Assembly (NCBI GenBank): GCA_009379975.1 | Contig: WHSS01000011.1 | Location: forward strand, 1-44,836 | Source of the DNA: Actinophytocola sp. | GTDB taxonomy: Bacteria > Actinomycetota > Actinomycetes > Mycobacteriales > Pseudonocardiaceae | DNA: 44,836 nucleotides | Direction: 5' to 3' | Part shown: piece after piece, positions 1-8,333 of the stretch | Position numbering within the stretch: the stretch's first letter is position 1 | How the letters are laid out: the number at the start of each line of letters is the position of its first letter | Position numbers and translations under genes: made by a program | Notes under the pieces: model-generated | The model's database searches: none | Seen by the model: only the letters and a program-made list of their open reading frames with translations | What the model was told of the DNA's origin: nothing

Positions 1-133
1 GAAATCGGGGCACCAAATCAGTCTCAGGCTTGACCGTTCGGCGCCCAGCGTCCAACTCAGCCGTGTTCGGGCGACCACTGTCCGCGATCGGGGCAATTTT
101 GCAACAGGCTCCTCAGTGGACTGAAGGCGTCTT

Positions 134-805
134 TCAGCGCGCGGTCAGCTTCGGTTTGTGCTCCAGGTGTGAGAGCCCGTTCCAGGCCAGGTTCACCAGC
201 TGCGCGGCGACTTCATCCCGCTTAGGTTTGCGCGCGTCGAGCCACCACTGCCCGGTCAGCGCCACCATCCCCACCAGCGCTTGCGCGTACAACGGGGCCA
301 GCTTGACGTCGTAGCCGCGCGCGCCGAACTGCTTCGCCAGAATGTGCTCGACCTGGCTGGCGATGTCGTTGAGCAGCGTCGAGAACGTCCCGGTCGAGCT
401 GGCGACGGGCGAGTCACGCACCAGAATGCGGAACCCGTCGTGGGACTCCTCCACGTAGGCGAGCAGCGCGACGGCGGCTTGCTCGAGCATCACGCGCGGA
501 TGGCCGCCGTGCAGGCTCGACACCATCCGGTCGAGCAGCGCATGGGTCTCGCGATCCACCACGACGGCGTAGATCCCCTCCTTGCCGCCGAAATGCTCGT
601 AGACCACCGGCTTCGACACGTTCGCCCGGTACGCGATCTCCTCGATCGAGGTCCCGTCGAAGCCCTTCTCCGCGAACAGGGCCTTGGCGACGTCGATCAG
701 TTGCTGCCTGCGTTCGGTCCCCGTCATGCGGACCCGTGCCACCGGGGCAGCCGGCCTCGCGCCGGTGGCGGCCGCCCCCCGCTTCGCCCGTCGTCGTCCC
801 GCCAT
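134..805 (-). CDS. TetR/AcrR family transcriptional regulator
   Basis: This encodes a 223-residue one-component repressor. The TetR DNA-binding domain lies at about residues 28-80: an RRQQLIDVAKALFAEKGF helix, then the turn-helix region containing SIEEIAYRANVSKPVVYEHF. A helical ligand-binding domain fills the rest. I chose the ATG at 805, which begins a basic stretch MAGRRRAKRG. An ATG at 727, just before the domain, would give a 197-residue protein. The adjacent desaturase gene (856-1821) lies upstream on the same strand, 50 bp away, so the two are probably co-transcribed and the regulator may control fatty-acid desaturation. In M. tuberculosis a TetR gene (Rv1019) also lies beside glmU. 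The ligand cannot be read from the sequence. Confidence 0.9.
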   Translation of the reverse strand: MAGRRRAKRGAAATGARPAAPVARVRMTGTERRQQLIDVAKALFAEKGFDGTSIEEIAYRANVSKPVVYEHFGGKEGIYAVVVDRETHALLDRMVSSLHGGHPRVMLEQAAVALLAYVEESHDGFRILVRDSPVASSTGTFSTLLNDIASQVEHILAKQFGARGYDVKLAPLYAQALVGMVALTGQWWLDARKPKRDEVAAQLVNLAWNGLSHLEHKPKLTAR

Positions 806-855
806 GGTTGTGCAGACTATCGCTGCCGGGCCCGCGGGCCCGGCAGCGGCGCCTG

Positions 856-1821
856 CTACTCCGACGCCACGGTCAGGCGCGCCAGCCGCTTGTCGTTGGG
901 CCAGCGCACGTCGTGCGCCCAACCGAACTTCTCGAACAGCCAGATCAGCCGCGCGGAGATGTCGATCTGACCTCGCTTGACGCCGTGTCGCGCCGAGGTC
1001 GGGTCGGCGTGGTGCAGGTTGTGCCACGACTCACCGAGCGAGAGGATCGCCAGCGGCCAGAAGTTCGCCGAGCGGTCCCGCGCCGTGAACGGGCGCTCAC
1101 CGATCATGTGGCACACCGAGTTGATCGACCAGGTCACGTGGTGCAGCACGCAGACCCGGACCAGGCCGGCCCAGAAGTACGCGGTCAGCGCGCCCCACCA
1201 CGACCATGTCAGCAGGCCGCCCAGCACCGCGGGCAGCACGAGACTGACCGCCGTCCACAGCCAGAAGCTCCGGTCGACCCGCACCAGCGCGGCGTCCTTG
1301 GCGAGATCCGGGGCGAACCGGTCGATGTTGGTGCTGTCCCGCTCGAAGAGCCAGCCCATGTGCGCGTGCCAGAACCCCTTGGCGATGGCGGCAGGCGATG
1401 TGCCGTAGAGCCACGGCGAGTGCGGATCGCCATCGCGGTCGGAGAACGCGTGATGCCTGCGATGATCGGCGACCCACACCAGTACTGGCCCCTGCAACGC
1501 CGTACTGCCCGCGATAGCGAGCAGCACCCGCAGCCATGGCTTCGCCTTGAACGACCCGTGCGTGAAGTGCCGGTGATAGCCGACGGTGATCCCCACCGCG
1601 GCGAACAGATAGAAGGCGGCGAACAGGCCGGCATCGACCCACGTCAGGCCCCATCCCCACGCGAAAGGCACCGCGGCGAGCAACGCCAGCAGTGGTGCTA
1701 CCACCCCGAAATACACCGCGATCTGCACCTTCAGCGAACGCCTGCCGTCGATGACCGGCTTCGGCGGAGTCCGTACCGGATCGCTTGCTGGGCCTGGTGA
1801 TTGCTGGAGGGTGGCTGTCAT
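856..1821 (-). CDS. Acyl-CoA / fatty acid desaturase (delta-9 type)
   Basis: This is a 321-residue membrane di-iron desaturase of the stearoyl-CoA type, expected to insert a cis double bond into acyl chains using O2 and an electron donor. The three histidine boxes are visible: HRHFTH at about 83-88, HRRHH at 120-124 and WHNLHH at 266-271. Hydrophobic segments lie at about 32-55, 62-80, 97-117 and 187-227. The length fits bacterial acyl-CoA desaturases. No reductase partner gene is adjacent in the window. The following gene is a TetR regulator on the same strand. A palindrome just upstream of the start (1851-1870) is a candidate operator. Confidence 0.93.
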   Translation of the reverse strand: MTATLQQSPGPASDPVRTPPKPVIDGRRSLKVQIAVYFGVVAPLLALLAAVPFAWGWGLTWVDAGLFAAFYLFAAVGITVGYHRHFTHGSFKAKPWLRVLLAIAGSTALQGPVLVWVADHRRHHAFSDRDGDPHSPWLYGTSPAAIAKGFWHAHMGWLFERDSTNIDRFAPDLAKDAALVRVDRSFWLWTAVSLVLPAVLGGLLTWSWWGALTAYFWAGLVRVCVLHHVTWSINSVCHMIGERPFTARDRSANFWPLAILSLGESWHNLHHADPTSARHGVKRGQIDISARLIWLFEKFGWAHDVRWPNDKRLARLTVASE

Positions 1822-1850
1822 CCCGTCACGCCTTCCTGCCGTGAAACCTG

Positions 1851-1870
1851 CTTACCTACGCTTGCGTAAG
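1851..1870. promoter_or_regulatory. Candidate TetR operator upstream of the desaturase
   Basis: A perfect 12-bp interrupted palindrome, TACGC-TT-GCGTA, lies at 1857-1868. Wider, CTTAC (1851-1855) is matched by GTAAG (1866-1870). It sits 36 bp upstream of the desaturase start, where a repressor could block transcription. That the TetR encoded at 134-805 binds here is an inference from proximity. Confidence 0.4.
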
Positions 1871-1981
1871 TTACGGTACCGGAAGTTGGCGGCGATCGGA
1901 ACTCCTCGCGCGGGGAGCAGGGGGTAGGAACCGTCACCGAGCGCATCGCGTCTACCCTGCACATGGGCACTGAACACCCGA

Positions 1982-2053
1982 TCCGCCGTGGTGTAATTGG
2001 CAGCACTTCAGATTTTGGTTCTGACAGTTCAGGTTCGAGTCCTGGCGGCGGAG
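1982..2053 (+). tRNA. tRNA-Gln (TTG anticodon)
   Basis: A cloverleaf can be drawn. The acceptor stem is TCCGCCG pairing with CGGCGGA, with discriminator G. The anticodon arm is TCAGATTTTGGTTCTGA, whose loop centre reads TTG. The T arm is CAGGTTCGAGTCCTG. The 3' CCA is not encoded. The gene stands alone between the desaturase and the diguanylate cyclase. Confidence 0.95.
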
Positions 2054-2133
2054 CACCATAAGTCACCAAGGGGGTGCGGCCGCTGCGCGAAGGACCAGGC
2101 ATCCGGGATGCCAGACGACCGGCCGTGACCGAT

Positions 2134-3753
2134 ATGTCCGACGCCTGGCTGCTGGGCCGCGCGCGCGAACTGCGTGCGGCGGTGCAGTCGACATCTCACG
2201 ACGAGCAACTCGCCATCATCGCCGAGCTCGACGCGCTCCTGGCGGAGACCAAGAACCGCGGCACCCCGCTCATGGTCGCCGACCTGCTCCGCAGCGCCGC
2301 TATGGCACGCCTCGCGACCACCGGGCTCGCCGCGCAGGCCGAGCCCCTTGTCGACGAACTGCTCGCCCACACGCGCCAGCAACGCCTCCCCATCCTGCGA
2401 GCCGGGGCGCACGCGCTGCAGGGCAAACGCCTCATCCTCGCCGGCAAGGAGGACGCCGCACTGACCGAGATCGCGCGGGCGCTTGCCATCCTCGATGACC
2501 CGCCTACCGCGACGACGACGGCCGAACGGCGAACCTACGACCGCTCGATGGTCACCGCGCTGACCGACTGCTGGCAGGGGCTCAACGAGCTCGGGCTGTA
2601 CGAGACGGCCGAAGAAGTCGGCAACCGGTCACACCGCGCCCTGCGGGCCAGCGCCAGCCCGCACGACATCACCCTGCAACTGTTCAACCTCATCGAGATG
2701 CTGCTGGCCTGGGCGATCCGGCTCGAGCGGGTGCGGCGGGACGACAAGGCACGCGAGAAGTACGGCATCGCCGCGTCCGTCGCCGCCGCCGTCGAAGCTC
2801 CGTTCACCGAGTCGCTGTTCCGGATGCGGGAAGCACCCGCGATCGACCAGGTCGGGCTCATCGCCGCCGCTGCCGCGTTCGCCGACCCGGGAGCCGACCA
2901 CATCGAGCGATTGCACCGGCTGTTCAAGCGGCCTGCCAGCGGCCAGGAGAAGGTGCTCGTGGCGATCGCGCTGTCCCGCTGCCTGGAACAGGACGCCCGG
3001 CGCGAAGAAGCACGAGACGTACTGCACGCCGCGCGCGACGCGGCCTTCGCGGCCAACGCACCGGCCTCGGTCCGGCTCAACGTCGACCGCGAACTGGCTC
3101 GCTTCGAGCTCGCCGGGCGTCCTGGCCTGCCCGACGCGGTGCTGGCCTACACCTCGGCGCTGGAGGCCGAACTGTGGGAGATGCGCGAGTCGCGCGCCGC
3201 CGCGCTGCAGGCCCGCCGTAACCACGAGCGGCTCTCCGCCGAACACGGTGCGATCGCCGCGCAGGCACTGCAGGACCCGCTGACCGGCCTGCCCAACCGG
3301 CGCGCCCTCGACGAGCGGCTGCGGGCGCTGTCGTCGAACTCCGCCGCCCAACCGCTCGCCGTCGCGCTCGTCGACCTCGACGGCTTCAAGGGCGTCAACG
3401 ACAACCAGTCCCACGCGGAGGGCGACGACGTGCTCCGGGTCATCGCCAGCACCTTGCGCGACGCCCTGCGCGGCGACGACTTCGTCGCCCGCTACGGCGG
3501 TGACGAGTTCGTAGTGCTGCTGCCCGGCGCGCCCGCATCGGCGGCGGCGCTGGCCATGAACCGGATCGTGACCGCGGTCGACGAGCTGCCGGGACACCTT
3601 TCCCGTGGCGTGACGTTATCGGTGGGGCTGGTGTCGATGGCGCCGTCCGAACATCCGGAATCGGTCCTCGCCAGGGCGGATGCCGCGATGTATGAAGCCA
3701 AGCGCGGCGGCGGTAACCAGGTATCGGCGGCAACCCAAGACGCCGGTGATTAA
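2134..3753 (+). CDS. Diguanylate cyclase with helical-repeat N-terminus (GGDEF)
   Basis: The product makes cyclic di-GMP from two GTP. The C-terminal GGDEF domain starts at [16 protein letters not shown] and carries an intact active-site motif, YGGDEF (GGDEF at about 455-459). An RxxD inhibitory site (RGDD, about 446-449) lies five residues before GGDEF, so product feedback inhibition is expected. The first 370 residues are all-helical and Ala/Leu/Glu-rich without membrane segments, resembling TPR-like sensor regions, so the protein is probably cytosolic. The ATG at 2134 ([10 protein letters not shown]) is the most natural start. A GTG at 2125 and a longer frame from 2074 are alternatives, and no strong Shine-Dalgarno decides between them. 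No EAL or HD-GYP phosphodiesterase is encoded in the window. Confidence 0.88.
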   Translation: MSDAWLLGRARELRAAVQSTSHDEQLAIIAELDALLAETKNRGTPLMVADLLRSAAMARLATTGLAAQAEPLVDELLAHTRQQRLPILRAGAHALQGKRLILAGKEDAALTEIARALAILDDPPTATTTAERRTYDRSMVTALTDCWQGLNELGLYETAEEVGNRSHRALRASASPHDITLQLFNLIEMLLAWAIRLERVRRDDKAREKYGIAASVAAAVEAPFTESLFRMREAPAIDQVGLIAAAAAFADPGADHIERLHRLFKRPASGQEKVLVAIALSRCLEQDARREEARDVLHAARDAAFAANAPASVRLNVDRELARFELAGRPGLPDAVLAYTSALEAELWEMRESRAAALQARRNHERLSAEHGAIAAQALQDPLTGLPNRRALDERLRALSSNSAAQPLAVALVDLDGFKGVNDNQSHAEGDDVLRVIASTLRDALRGDDFVARYGGDEFVVLLPGAPASAAALAMNRIVTAVDELPGHLSRGVTLSVGLVSMAPSEHPESVLARADAAMYEAKRGGGNQVSAATQDAGD

Positions 3754-3836
3754 ACGGGCATACGGCGGCAGAGCGGTCCCGCCGCGGCCACCCCGTAGGA
3801 TCGTTTGCCGAATCCTCACGTCGATTTGGGAGAGCC

Positions 3837-5315
3837 GTGACCAGCACCCTGAGTAAGGCTTTGAGCACGCTGATTCTTGCCGCGGGCGAAGGCACGCGAA
3901 TGCGCTCCGCTACCCCGAAGGTGCTGCATCCGATCGCGGGACGGCCGCTGGTCGATCACGCCGTCCGCGCGGCGGCGGGCCTGGATCCTCAACACCTGGT
4001 CGTGGTCATCGGCCACGGCCGCGAACGCGTCGGCGCGCACCTCTCCGAGCTGGCAGGCGAGCTGGGCAGGCCGATCACCACCGCGGTGCAGGCGGAGCAG
4101 AACGGCACCGGGCACGCGGTGAGCTGCGCACTCGAAGCGATGCCCGCCGGGCTCACCGGGACTGTGCTGGTCAGCTACGGCGACGTGCCGCTGCTCGACA
4201 CCGAGACGCTCTCCGCGCTGCTCGCCGAGCACTCCGGCGCTGGCAACGCGGTCACCGTGCTCACCTCCGTACTGGCCGACCCGAGCGGCTACGGCCGCAT
4301 CGAGCGCGACGCCGACGGCGCGGTGCTCGCCATCGTGGAGCACAAGGACTGCACCCCGGAACAACTGGCGATCAACGAGATCAACTCGGGCGTGTACGCC
4401 TTCGACGCGGAGATCCTCGCCGACGGCCTGGCCCGGCTCTCGGGCGACAACGCACAAGGCGAGCTCTACCTTACCGACGTCCTCGCCATCGCCCGCTCGG
4501 ATCAGCGCCCGGTCGGCGCCCTCGTGGTCGACGATCCCTGGATGACCGAGGGCGTCAACGACCGCGTGCAGCTCTCCGCCATTGGCGCGGAACTCAACCG
4601 CAGGCTGGTGCGGCACTGGCAGCGCGAAGGTGTCACCTTCGTCGACCCGGCCACCGCATGGCTCGACGCCGACGTCACCCTCGCCCGCGATGTCGTCATC
4701 GAGCCCGGCGTGCAGCTGCGGGCCGGGACCACCGTCGGCGAGGGTGCACTCGTCGGCCCGGACAGCACGCTGAACGCCGTCGAGGTGGGAGCGGGCGCGT
4801 CCGTGGTCCGCACGCACGGCACCTGCTCGGTGATCGGCGCCAACGCCTCCGTCGGGCCCTTCGCCTACCTGCGACCTGGCACCCGCCTCGGCGTCGGCGC
4901 CAAGATCGGTACCTTCGTCGAGACCAAGAACGCCACGATCGGCACCGGTTCCAAGGTGCCGCATCTGACCTATGTCGGGGATGCGACCATTGGGGAGCAC
5001 AGCAACATCGGTGCGTCCAGCGTCTTCGTCAACTACGACGGCGTGACCAAGCACCACACCACGATCGGATCGCATGTGAAGACCGGGTCGGACAACATGT
5101 TCGTCGCGCCGGTTTCGGTCGGGGACGGCGCCTACAGCGGAGCGGGAACGGTGATCAGGCGCAATGTGCCGCCGGGCGCCCTCGCCGTCTCGGGCGCGCC
5201 ACAACGCAACATCGAGGGGTGGGTGACCCGGCGCAGGGCGGGCACCCCGGCGGCGGAGGCAGCGGAGAAGGCCCTCGCCGAGAAACAGGACAAGGACACG
5301 GAGTCGCAACCATGA
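3837..5315 (+). CDS. glmU: Bifunctional UDP-GlcNAc pyrophosphorylase / GlcN-1-P acetyltransferase
   Basis: This 492-residue enzyme catalyses the last two cytoplasmic steps to UDP-N-acetylglucosamine, the precursor of peptidoglycan and mycothiol. The N-terminal nucleotidyltransferase domain has the signature [19 protein letters not shown]. The C-terminal part (about 255-455) is a left-handed beta-helix acetyltransferase of hexapeptide repeats. A charged tail of about 35 residues follows, as in other actinobacterial GlmU proteins. The start is a GTG preceded by GGGAGAGCC. A TAGGAT at 3796-3801 is a plausible -10 element. The stop codon overlaps the prs start (ATGA), indicating translational coupling, as in the M. 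tuberculosis glmU-prsA pair. Confidence 0.97.
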   Translation: MTSTLSKALSTLILAAGEGTRMRSATPKVLHPIAGRPLVDHAVRAAAGLDPQHLVVVIGHGRERVGAHLSELAGELGRPITTAVQAEQNGTGHAVSCALEAMPAGLTGTVLVSYGDVPLLDTETLSALLAEHSGAGNAVTVLTSVLADPSGYGRIERDADGAVLAIVEHKDCTPEQLAINEINSGVYAFDAEILADGLARLSGDNAQGELYLTDVLAIARSDQRPVGALVVDDPWMTEGVNDRVQLSAIGAELNRRLVRHWQREGVTFVDPATAWLDADVTLARDVVIEPGVQLRAGTTVGEGALVGPDSTLNAVEVGAGASVVRTHGTCSVIGANASVGPFAYLRPGTRLGVGAKIGTFVETKNATIGTGSKVPHLTYVGDATIGEHSNIGASSVFVNYDGVTKHHTTIGSHVKTGSDNMFVAPVSVGDGAYSGAGTVIRRNVPPGALAVSGAPQRNIEGWVTRRRAGTPAAEAAEKALAEKQDKDTESQP

Positions 5316-6292
5316 GTTCGAAGTCGGGCACCCCCAAGAAGAATCTGATGCTGTTCGCCGGGCGTTCGCACCTAGAGCTCGCCGAGGAAGTCGCCAAGCA
5401 TCTCAACGTGAGCATCACCCCGCAGCAGGCCATGACCTTCGCCAACGGCGAGATCTTCGTCCGGTTCGAGGAGTCGGTGCGCGGTGTCGACGCGTTCGTC
5501 ATCCAGAGTCATTGCCCGCCGATCAACGAGTGGATCATGGAGCAGCTGATCATGGTCGACGCCCTGAAGCGGGCGAGCGCCAAGCGCATCACGGTGATCA
5601 TGCCGTTCTACCCGTACGGCAGGCAGGACAAGAAGCACAAGGGCCGCGAGCCGATCTCGGCACGCCTCATCGCCGATATGTTCAAGGTGGCCGGAGCGGA
5701 CCGAGTCATGACGGTGGACCTGCACACCGCGCAGATCCAGGGGTTCTTCGACGGGCCGGTCGATCATCTGCTCGCGCAGAGCGTGCTCTGCGACTACCTG
5801 CAGGAGCGCTACGGCGACCAGCCCATCACCGTGGTCTCGCCGGATTCGGGCCGGGTGCGGCTCGCGGAGAAATGGGCGCAGCAGTTCGGTGACCGGCCGA
5901 TCGCCTTCATCCACAAGACCCGCGACCCCGATAAGCCGAACGAGGCGGTCGCCAACCGCGTCGTCGGCGAGGCCAAGGGCAGGCTGTGCGTGGTCATCGA
6001 CGACATGATCGACACCGGTGGCACGGTCGCCGGCGCGGTGCAGGTCCTCCTGGAAGCAGGCGCGTCCGACGTCGTCGCCGCCGCCACGCACGGCGTGCTG
6101 TCGCCCCCGGCGACCGAGCGACTGTCCACCTGTGGCGCCCGCGAAGTGGTCTTCACCAACACGTTGCCGATTCCGGAGGAGAAGCGGTTCCCCGGCATGA
6201 CGGTGCTGTCCATCGCGCCGCTCCTCGCCCGCGCGATCGAGCAGGTCTTCGAGGATGGCTCGGTCACCAGCTTGTTCGACGGCAACGCCTGA
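5312..6292 (+). CDS. prs: Ribose-phosphate pyrophosphokinase (PRPP synthetase)
   Basis: This 326-residue class I PRPP synthetase transfers pyrophosphate from ATP to ribose-5-phosphate. PRPP feeds nucleotide, His and Trp synthesis and, in many actinobacteria, decaprenyl-phosphoryl-arabinose. Visible motifs are the ATP-site [16 protein letters not shown], the metal-binding [18 protein letters not shown], and the PRPP loop [12 protein letters not shown] at about residue 230. The ATG at 5312 overlaps the glmU stop. The frame is open far upstream, but that part is glmU read out of frame. The gene is followed by 740 bp with no gene. Confidence 0.97.
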   Translation: MSSKSGTPKKNLMLFAGRSHLELAEEVAKHLNVSITPQQAMTFANGEIFVRFEESVRGVDAFVIQSHCPPINEWIMEQLIMVDALKRASAKRITVIMPFYPYGRQDKKHKGREPISARLIADMFKVAGADRVMTVDLHTAQIQGFFDGPVDHLLAQSVLCDYLQERYGDQPITVVSPDSGRVRLAEKWAQQFGDRPIAFIHKTRDPDKPNEAVANRVVGEAKGRLCVVIDDMIDTGGTVAGAVQVLLEAGASDVVAAATHGVLSPPATERLSTCGAREVVFTNTLPIPEEKRFPGMTVLSIAPLLARAIEQVFEDGSVTSLFDGNA

Positions 6293-6311
6293 GCGCGCGG
6301 GGTTCCAGGCG

Positions 6312-6363
6312 AGGCGAAGGTCCCCTTCGGTGCCTATGTGGCACCCAAGTCATCAGTGGCTTG
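6312..6363 (+). repeat. Extragenic palindromic element, family 2, copy 1 (degenerate)
   Basis: The centre reads GGTGCCTATGTGGCACC, flanked by CGAAGGTCCCCTTC and CCAAGTCATCAGTGGC. It matches the family core GGCGCCTATATGGCGCC seen at 6721, 14561 and 22826, with the same AAGG...CACC...TTGG outer pairing. Confidence 0.6.
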
Positions 6364-6407
6364 GGGTGCTGTCCATGCTGTGATGAAGATGTGGGCTCGG
6401 GGGTGGG

Positions 6408-6473
6408 TGTCGCACTCGTCCGTTGAGTGAACGTGACACTTGGACGATACGGTCGGGCTCAGCGTCACACTCG
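6408..6473 (-). repeat. Repeat family 3, copy 1 (inverted relative to 6517)
   Basis: Read on the minus strand this contains TGTGACGCT, GAGCCCGACCGTATCGTC and CTCAACGG in order. The same blocks, slightly diverged and shortened, recur on the plus strand at 6517-6565. The pair is therefore an inverted repeat with a 43-bp spacer. Confidence 0.55.
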
Positions 6474-6516
6474 CACGGTGCGGTTTGCGGGGTGTGGCTC
6501 GCGCGGGGTTGGGCGG

Positions 6517-6565
6517 GTGTGACACTCGGCCCGACCTATCGTCTCAACGTCAATCGCTCAACCGG
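6517..6565 (+). repeat. Repeat family 3, copy 2
   Basis: The sequence blocks GTGTGACACTCG, GCCCGACCTATCGTC and CTCAACCGG correspond in order to those of the inverted copy at 6408-6473. It is more degraded than copy 1, with an internal deletion. Confidence 0.5.
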
Positions 6566-6720
6566 CACCACTGGGGTGGGGGTCGCGCGCCCTCTGGATC
6601 GCCAATTTTCGACCTACGGGGCCTTCGGCTCGCCGCCCGGGTCGCGGGGAACCAGCTTAAGGCTTCCTCGCCTCGCGTAAAATCAACCTCATTGTCCTGT
6701 TTTCGTAGCTTTGCGGCGAC

Positions 6721-6772
6721 ACGAAGGTGCCATGGGGCGCCTATATGGCAGCGAAGGCCACCTTGAGCTCCC
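6721..6772 (+). repeat. Extragenic palindromic element, family 2, copy 2
   Basis: AAGGTGCCATGGGGCGCC-TATAT-GGCAGCGAAGGCCACCTT: the arms are imperfectly complementary about a TATAT centre. The outer end GAGCTCCC corresponds to GGGCTCCC in the copies at 14561 and 22826. Confidence 0.7.
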
Positions 6773-7030
6773 CGATACCTGCCGAAAATAGGGCGAACCG
6801 GGCGAGGTGGCGCTTCAACCGGGGCGAGCCACCACTGCTCGCCACCCGGGTCGCAGCCCGATCGAGGCCTGGTTAGACTGTTGAGGTTGCCCCGGCGAGG
6901 CGGGTTCGACCTGGCGTGATCGACGTGGCGGTCTTACGATGCCGCGCGCTGTCATGCCGCGCCGCTGCCTATGCCGGGGATCAACCCGAAGCACGCGAAC
7001 AATCGTCAAACGTTCAAGGAGAGCAGCGAA

Positions 7031-7693
7031 GTGTCCGAGGTACGTCTATCCGCCGAGCCGCGCGGTGAGTTCGGTAAAGGCGCAGCACGCCGCACCCGTC
7101 GTGCCGGCAAGATTCCCGCTGTGCTTTACGGGCACGGCTCCGACCCGAAGCACCTGTCGCTGCCCGCGATCGAGTTCGCCCGCGTGATCAGGGAGCACGG
7201 CCGCAACTCCGTGCTGACCTTGGACGTCGACGGCTCGAAGGCGCAGCTGGCGCTGACCAAGACCATCACGGTGCATCCGCTCAAGAACTACATCGAACAC
7301 GTCGACCTGCTGCTGCTCAAGCGCGGTGAGAAGGTCACCGTAGACATCCCCGTCGTGCTCACCGGCGAGCCGGTGAGCGGCACGCTCGTCAACCAGGACC
7401 TGGACGCACTGAGCGTCGAGGTCGACGCGCTGCACATCCCGGAGCAGATCGAGCTCTCCATCGACGGCGCCGAGATCGGCACGCACATCAACGCGGGCGA
7501 GGTCGAGCTGCCTGCCGGCGCGACGCTGCTGACGGACCCGGAGTACCTGGTCGTCGCGGTGAACGAGGCGCCGACCGCCGAGGCACTCGAGGAAGCGGAA
7601 GAGGAAGCCGAAGCGGCCGAGGAGGGCGCGGGCGAAGCAGCCGAGACGACAGCCGAAGGCGAGGCGGCTCCCGCCGAGAGGTCCAGCGAGTAA
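7031..7693 (+). CDS. rplY: 50S ribosomal protein L25/Ctc (general stress form)
   Basis: This 220-residue protein binds 5S rRNA in the large subunit. The N-terminal L25 domain contains RTRRAGKIPAVLYGHG. It is followed by the longer TL5/Ctc beta domain (about 95-185) and an acidic Glu/Ala-rich tail typical of actinobacterial L25. I chose the GTG at 7031 because AAGGAG lies about 10 bp upstream and because it begins the conserved VRLSAEPR stretch. An ATG at 6971 would add 20 non-conserved residues. The pth gene starts immediately after its stop, so the two form a transcription unit, as in M. tuberculosis. Confidence 0.95.
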   Translation: MSEVRLSAEPRGEFGKGAARRTRRAGKIPAVLYGHGSDPKHLSLPAIEFARVIREHGRNSVLTLDVDGSKAQLALTKTITVHPLKNYIEHVDLLLLKRGEKVTVDIPVVLTGEPVSGTLVNQDLDALSVEVDALHIPEQIELSIDGAEIGTHINAGEVELPAGATLLTDPEYLVVAVNEAPTAEALEEAEEEAEAAEEGAGEAAETTAEGEAAPAERSSE

Positions 7694-8281
7694 TTGGCCG
7701 AGCAGGATGTCCCAGGGGCCGGCGAGCGAGTTCTGCTCGCCGGCCTCGGCAATCCGGGGCCCGGCTATGCGGCCAACCGGCACAACGCCGGCTTCCTCGT
7801 CGCCGACGAGCTGGCCGCGCGGATCGGCGGGAAGTTCAAGGCCAAGGCGGGCGCCGACGCCGTCGAGGGCACGCTGGCCGGCGCGCGCGTAGTTCTGGTC
7901 AAGCCCCGCTCATACATGAACCTCTCGGGTGGCCCGGTCGCCGGTGTCGCGCGGTTTTTCAAGATCCCGCTGGGCGGCATCGTCGTCATCCATGACGAGC
8001 TCGACCTCGACTACGGCGTGGTGCGGCTCAAGCTCGGCGGCGGCGACAACGGCCACAACGGGCTGCGCTCGATCACCAAGTCCATGGGCGGGAAGGACTA
8101 CTACCGGGTGCGGTTCGGCATCGGCAGGCCGCCCGGCCGGATGAACCCGGCCGACTACGTGCTCAAGGACTTCTCCGCGACCGAACGGCGCGAACTCGCG
8201 TTCAACGTCGGTCACTGCGCCGACGCCGTCGAGGAACTCCTCGAATCCGGCCTGGCAACCGCGCAGAACGTCTTCCACTGA
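7694..8281 (+). CDS. pth: Peptidyl-tRNA hydrolase
   Basis: This 195-residue cytosolic esterase recycles peptidyl-tRNA dropped from ribosomes. The family signatures are clear: GLGNPGPGYAANRHNAGF (catalytic His at about residue 30), VKPRSYMNLSG, and HDELDLDYGVVRLKLGGGD followed by NGHNGLRSI. The reading frame begins with a TTG directly abutting the rplY TAA. No in-frame ATG or GTG precedes the conserved core, and GAGAGG lies 12-17 bp upstream. Translational coupling to rplY is therefore likely. Confidence 0.95.
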   Translation: MAEQDVPGAGERVLLAGLGNPGPGYAANRHNAGFLVADELAARIGGKFKAKAGADAVEGTLAGARVVLVKPRSYMNLSGGPVAGVARFFKIPLGGIVVIHDELDLDYGVVRLKLGGGDNGHNGLRSITKSMGGKDYYRVRFGIGRPPGRMNPADYVLKDFSATERRELAFNVGHCADAVEELLESGLATAQNVFH

Positions 8282-8333
8282 CCTGCCGCCGGCGGAAGTG
8301 CGGACACGTGCGACTGGAACGCGGACACGGCCG

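Larger units (their letters stand above)
6293..7030. other. Gene-free stretch between prs and rplY, rich in degenerate repeats
   Basis: About 740 bp carry no convincing coding sequence. Short open frames here lack coding character and Shine-Dalgarno sites. The stretch contains two copies of the GGCGCCTATATGGC palindromic element (6312-6363, 6721-6772) and an inverted pair of another repeat (6408-6473, 6517-6565). Local base composition drops near 6680-6715. The last 100 bp probably hold the rplY promoter. In M. tuberculosis a lipoprotein gene (lpqT) occupies this interval; I see no trace of it. Confidence 0.7.

Noticed and set aside
736..1800. Long plus-strand open frame opposite the TetR and desaturase genes
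   Set aside because: High-GC antisense shadow. The product is Arg/Pro/His-rich with no recognisable domain, while the minus strand encodes clear TetR and desaturase motifs.
4658..5311. N-terminal extension of the prs frame upstream of 5312
   Set aside because: It is glmU read in another frame; the Arg/His-rich translation has no domain, and prs begins normally at 5312.
6423..6766. Small plus-strand open frames in the prs-rplY gap as a lost lipoprotein gene
   Set aside because: No signal peptide or lipobox, poor coding character, and the frames run through repeat elements.
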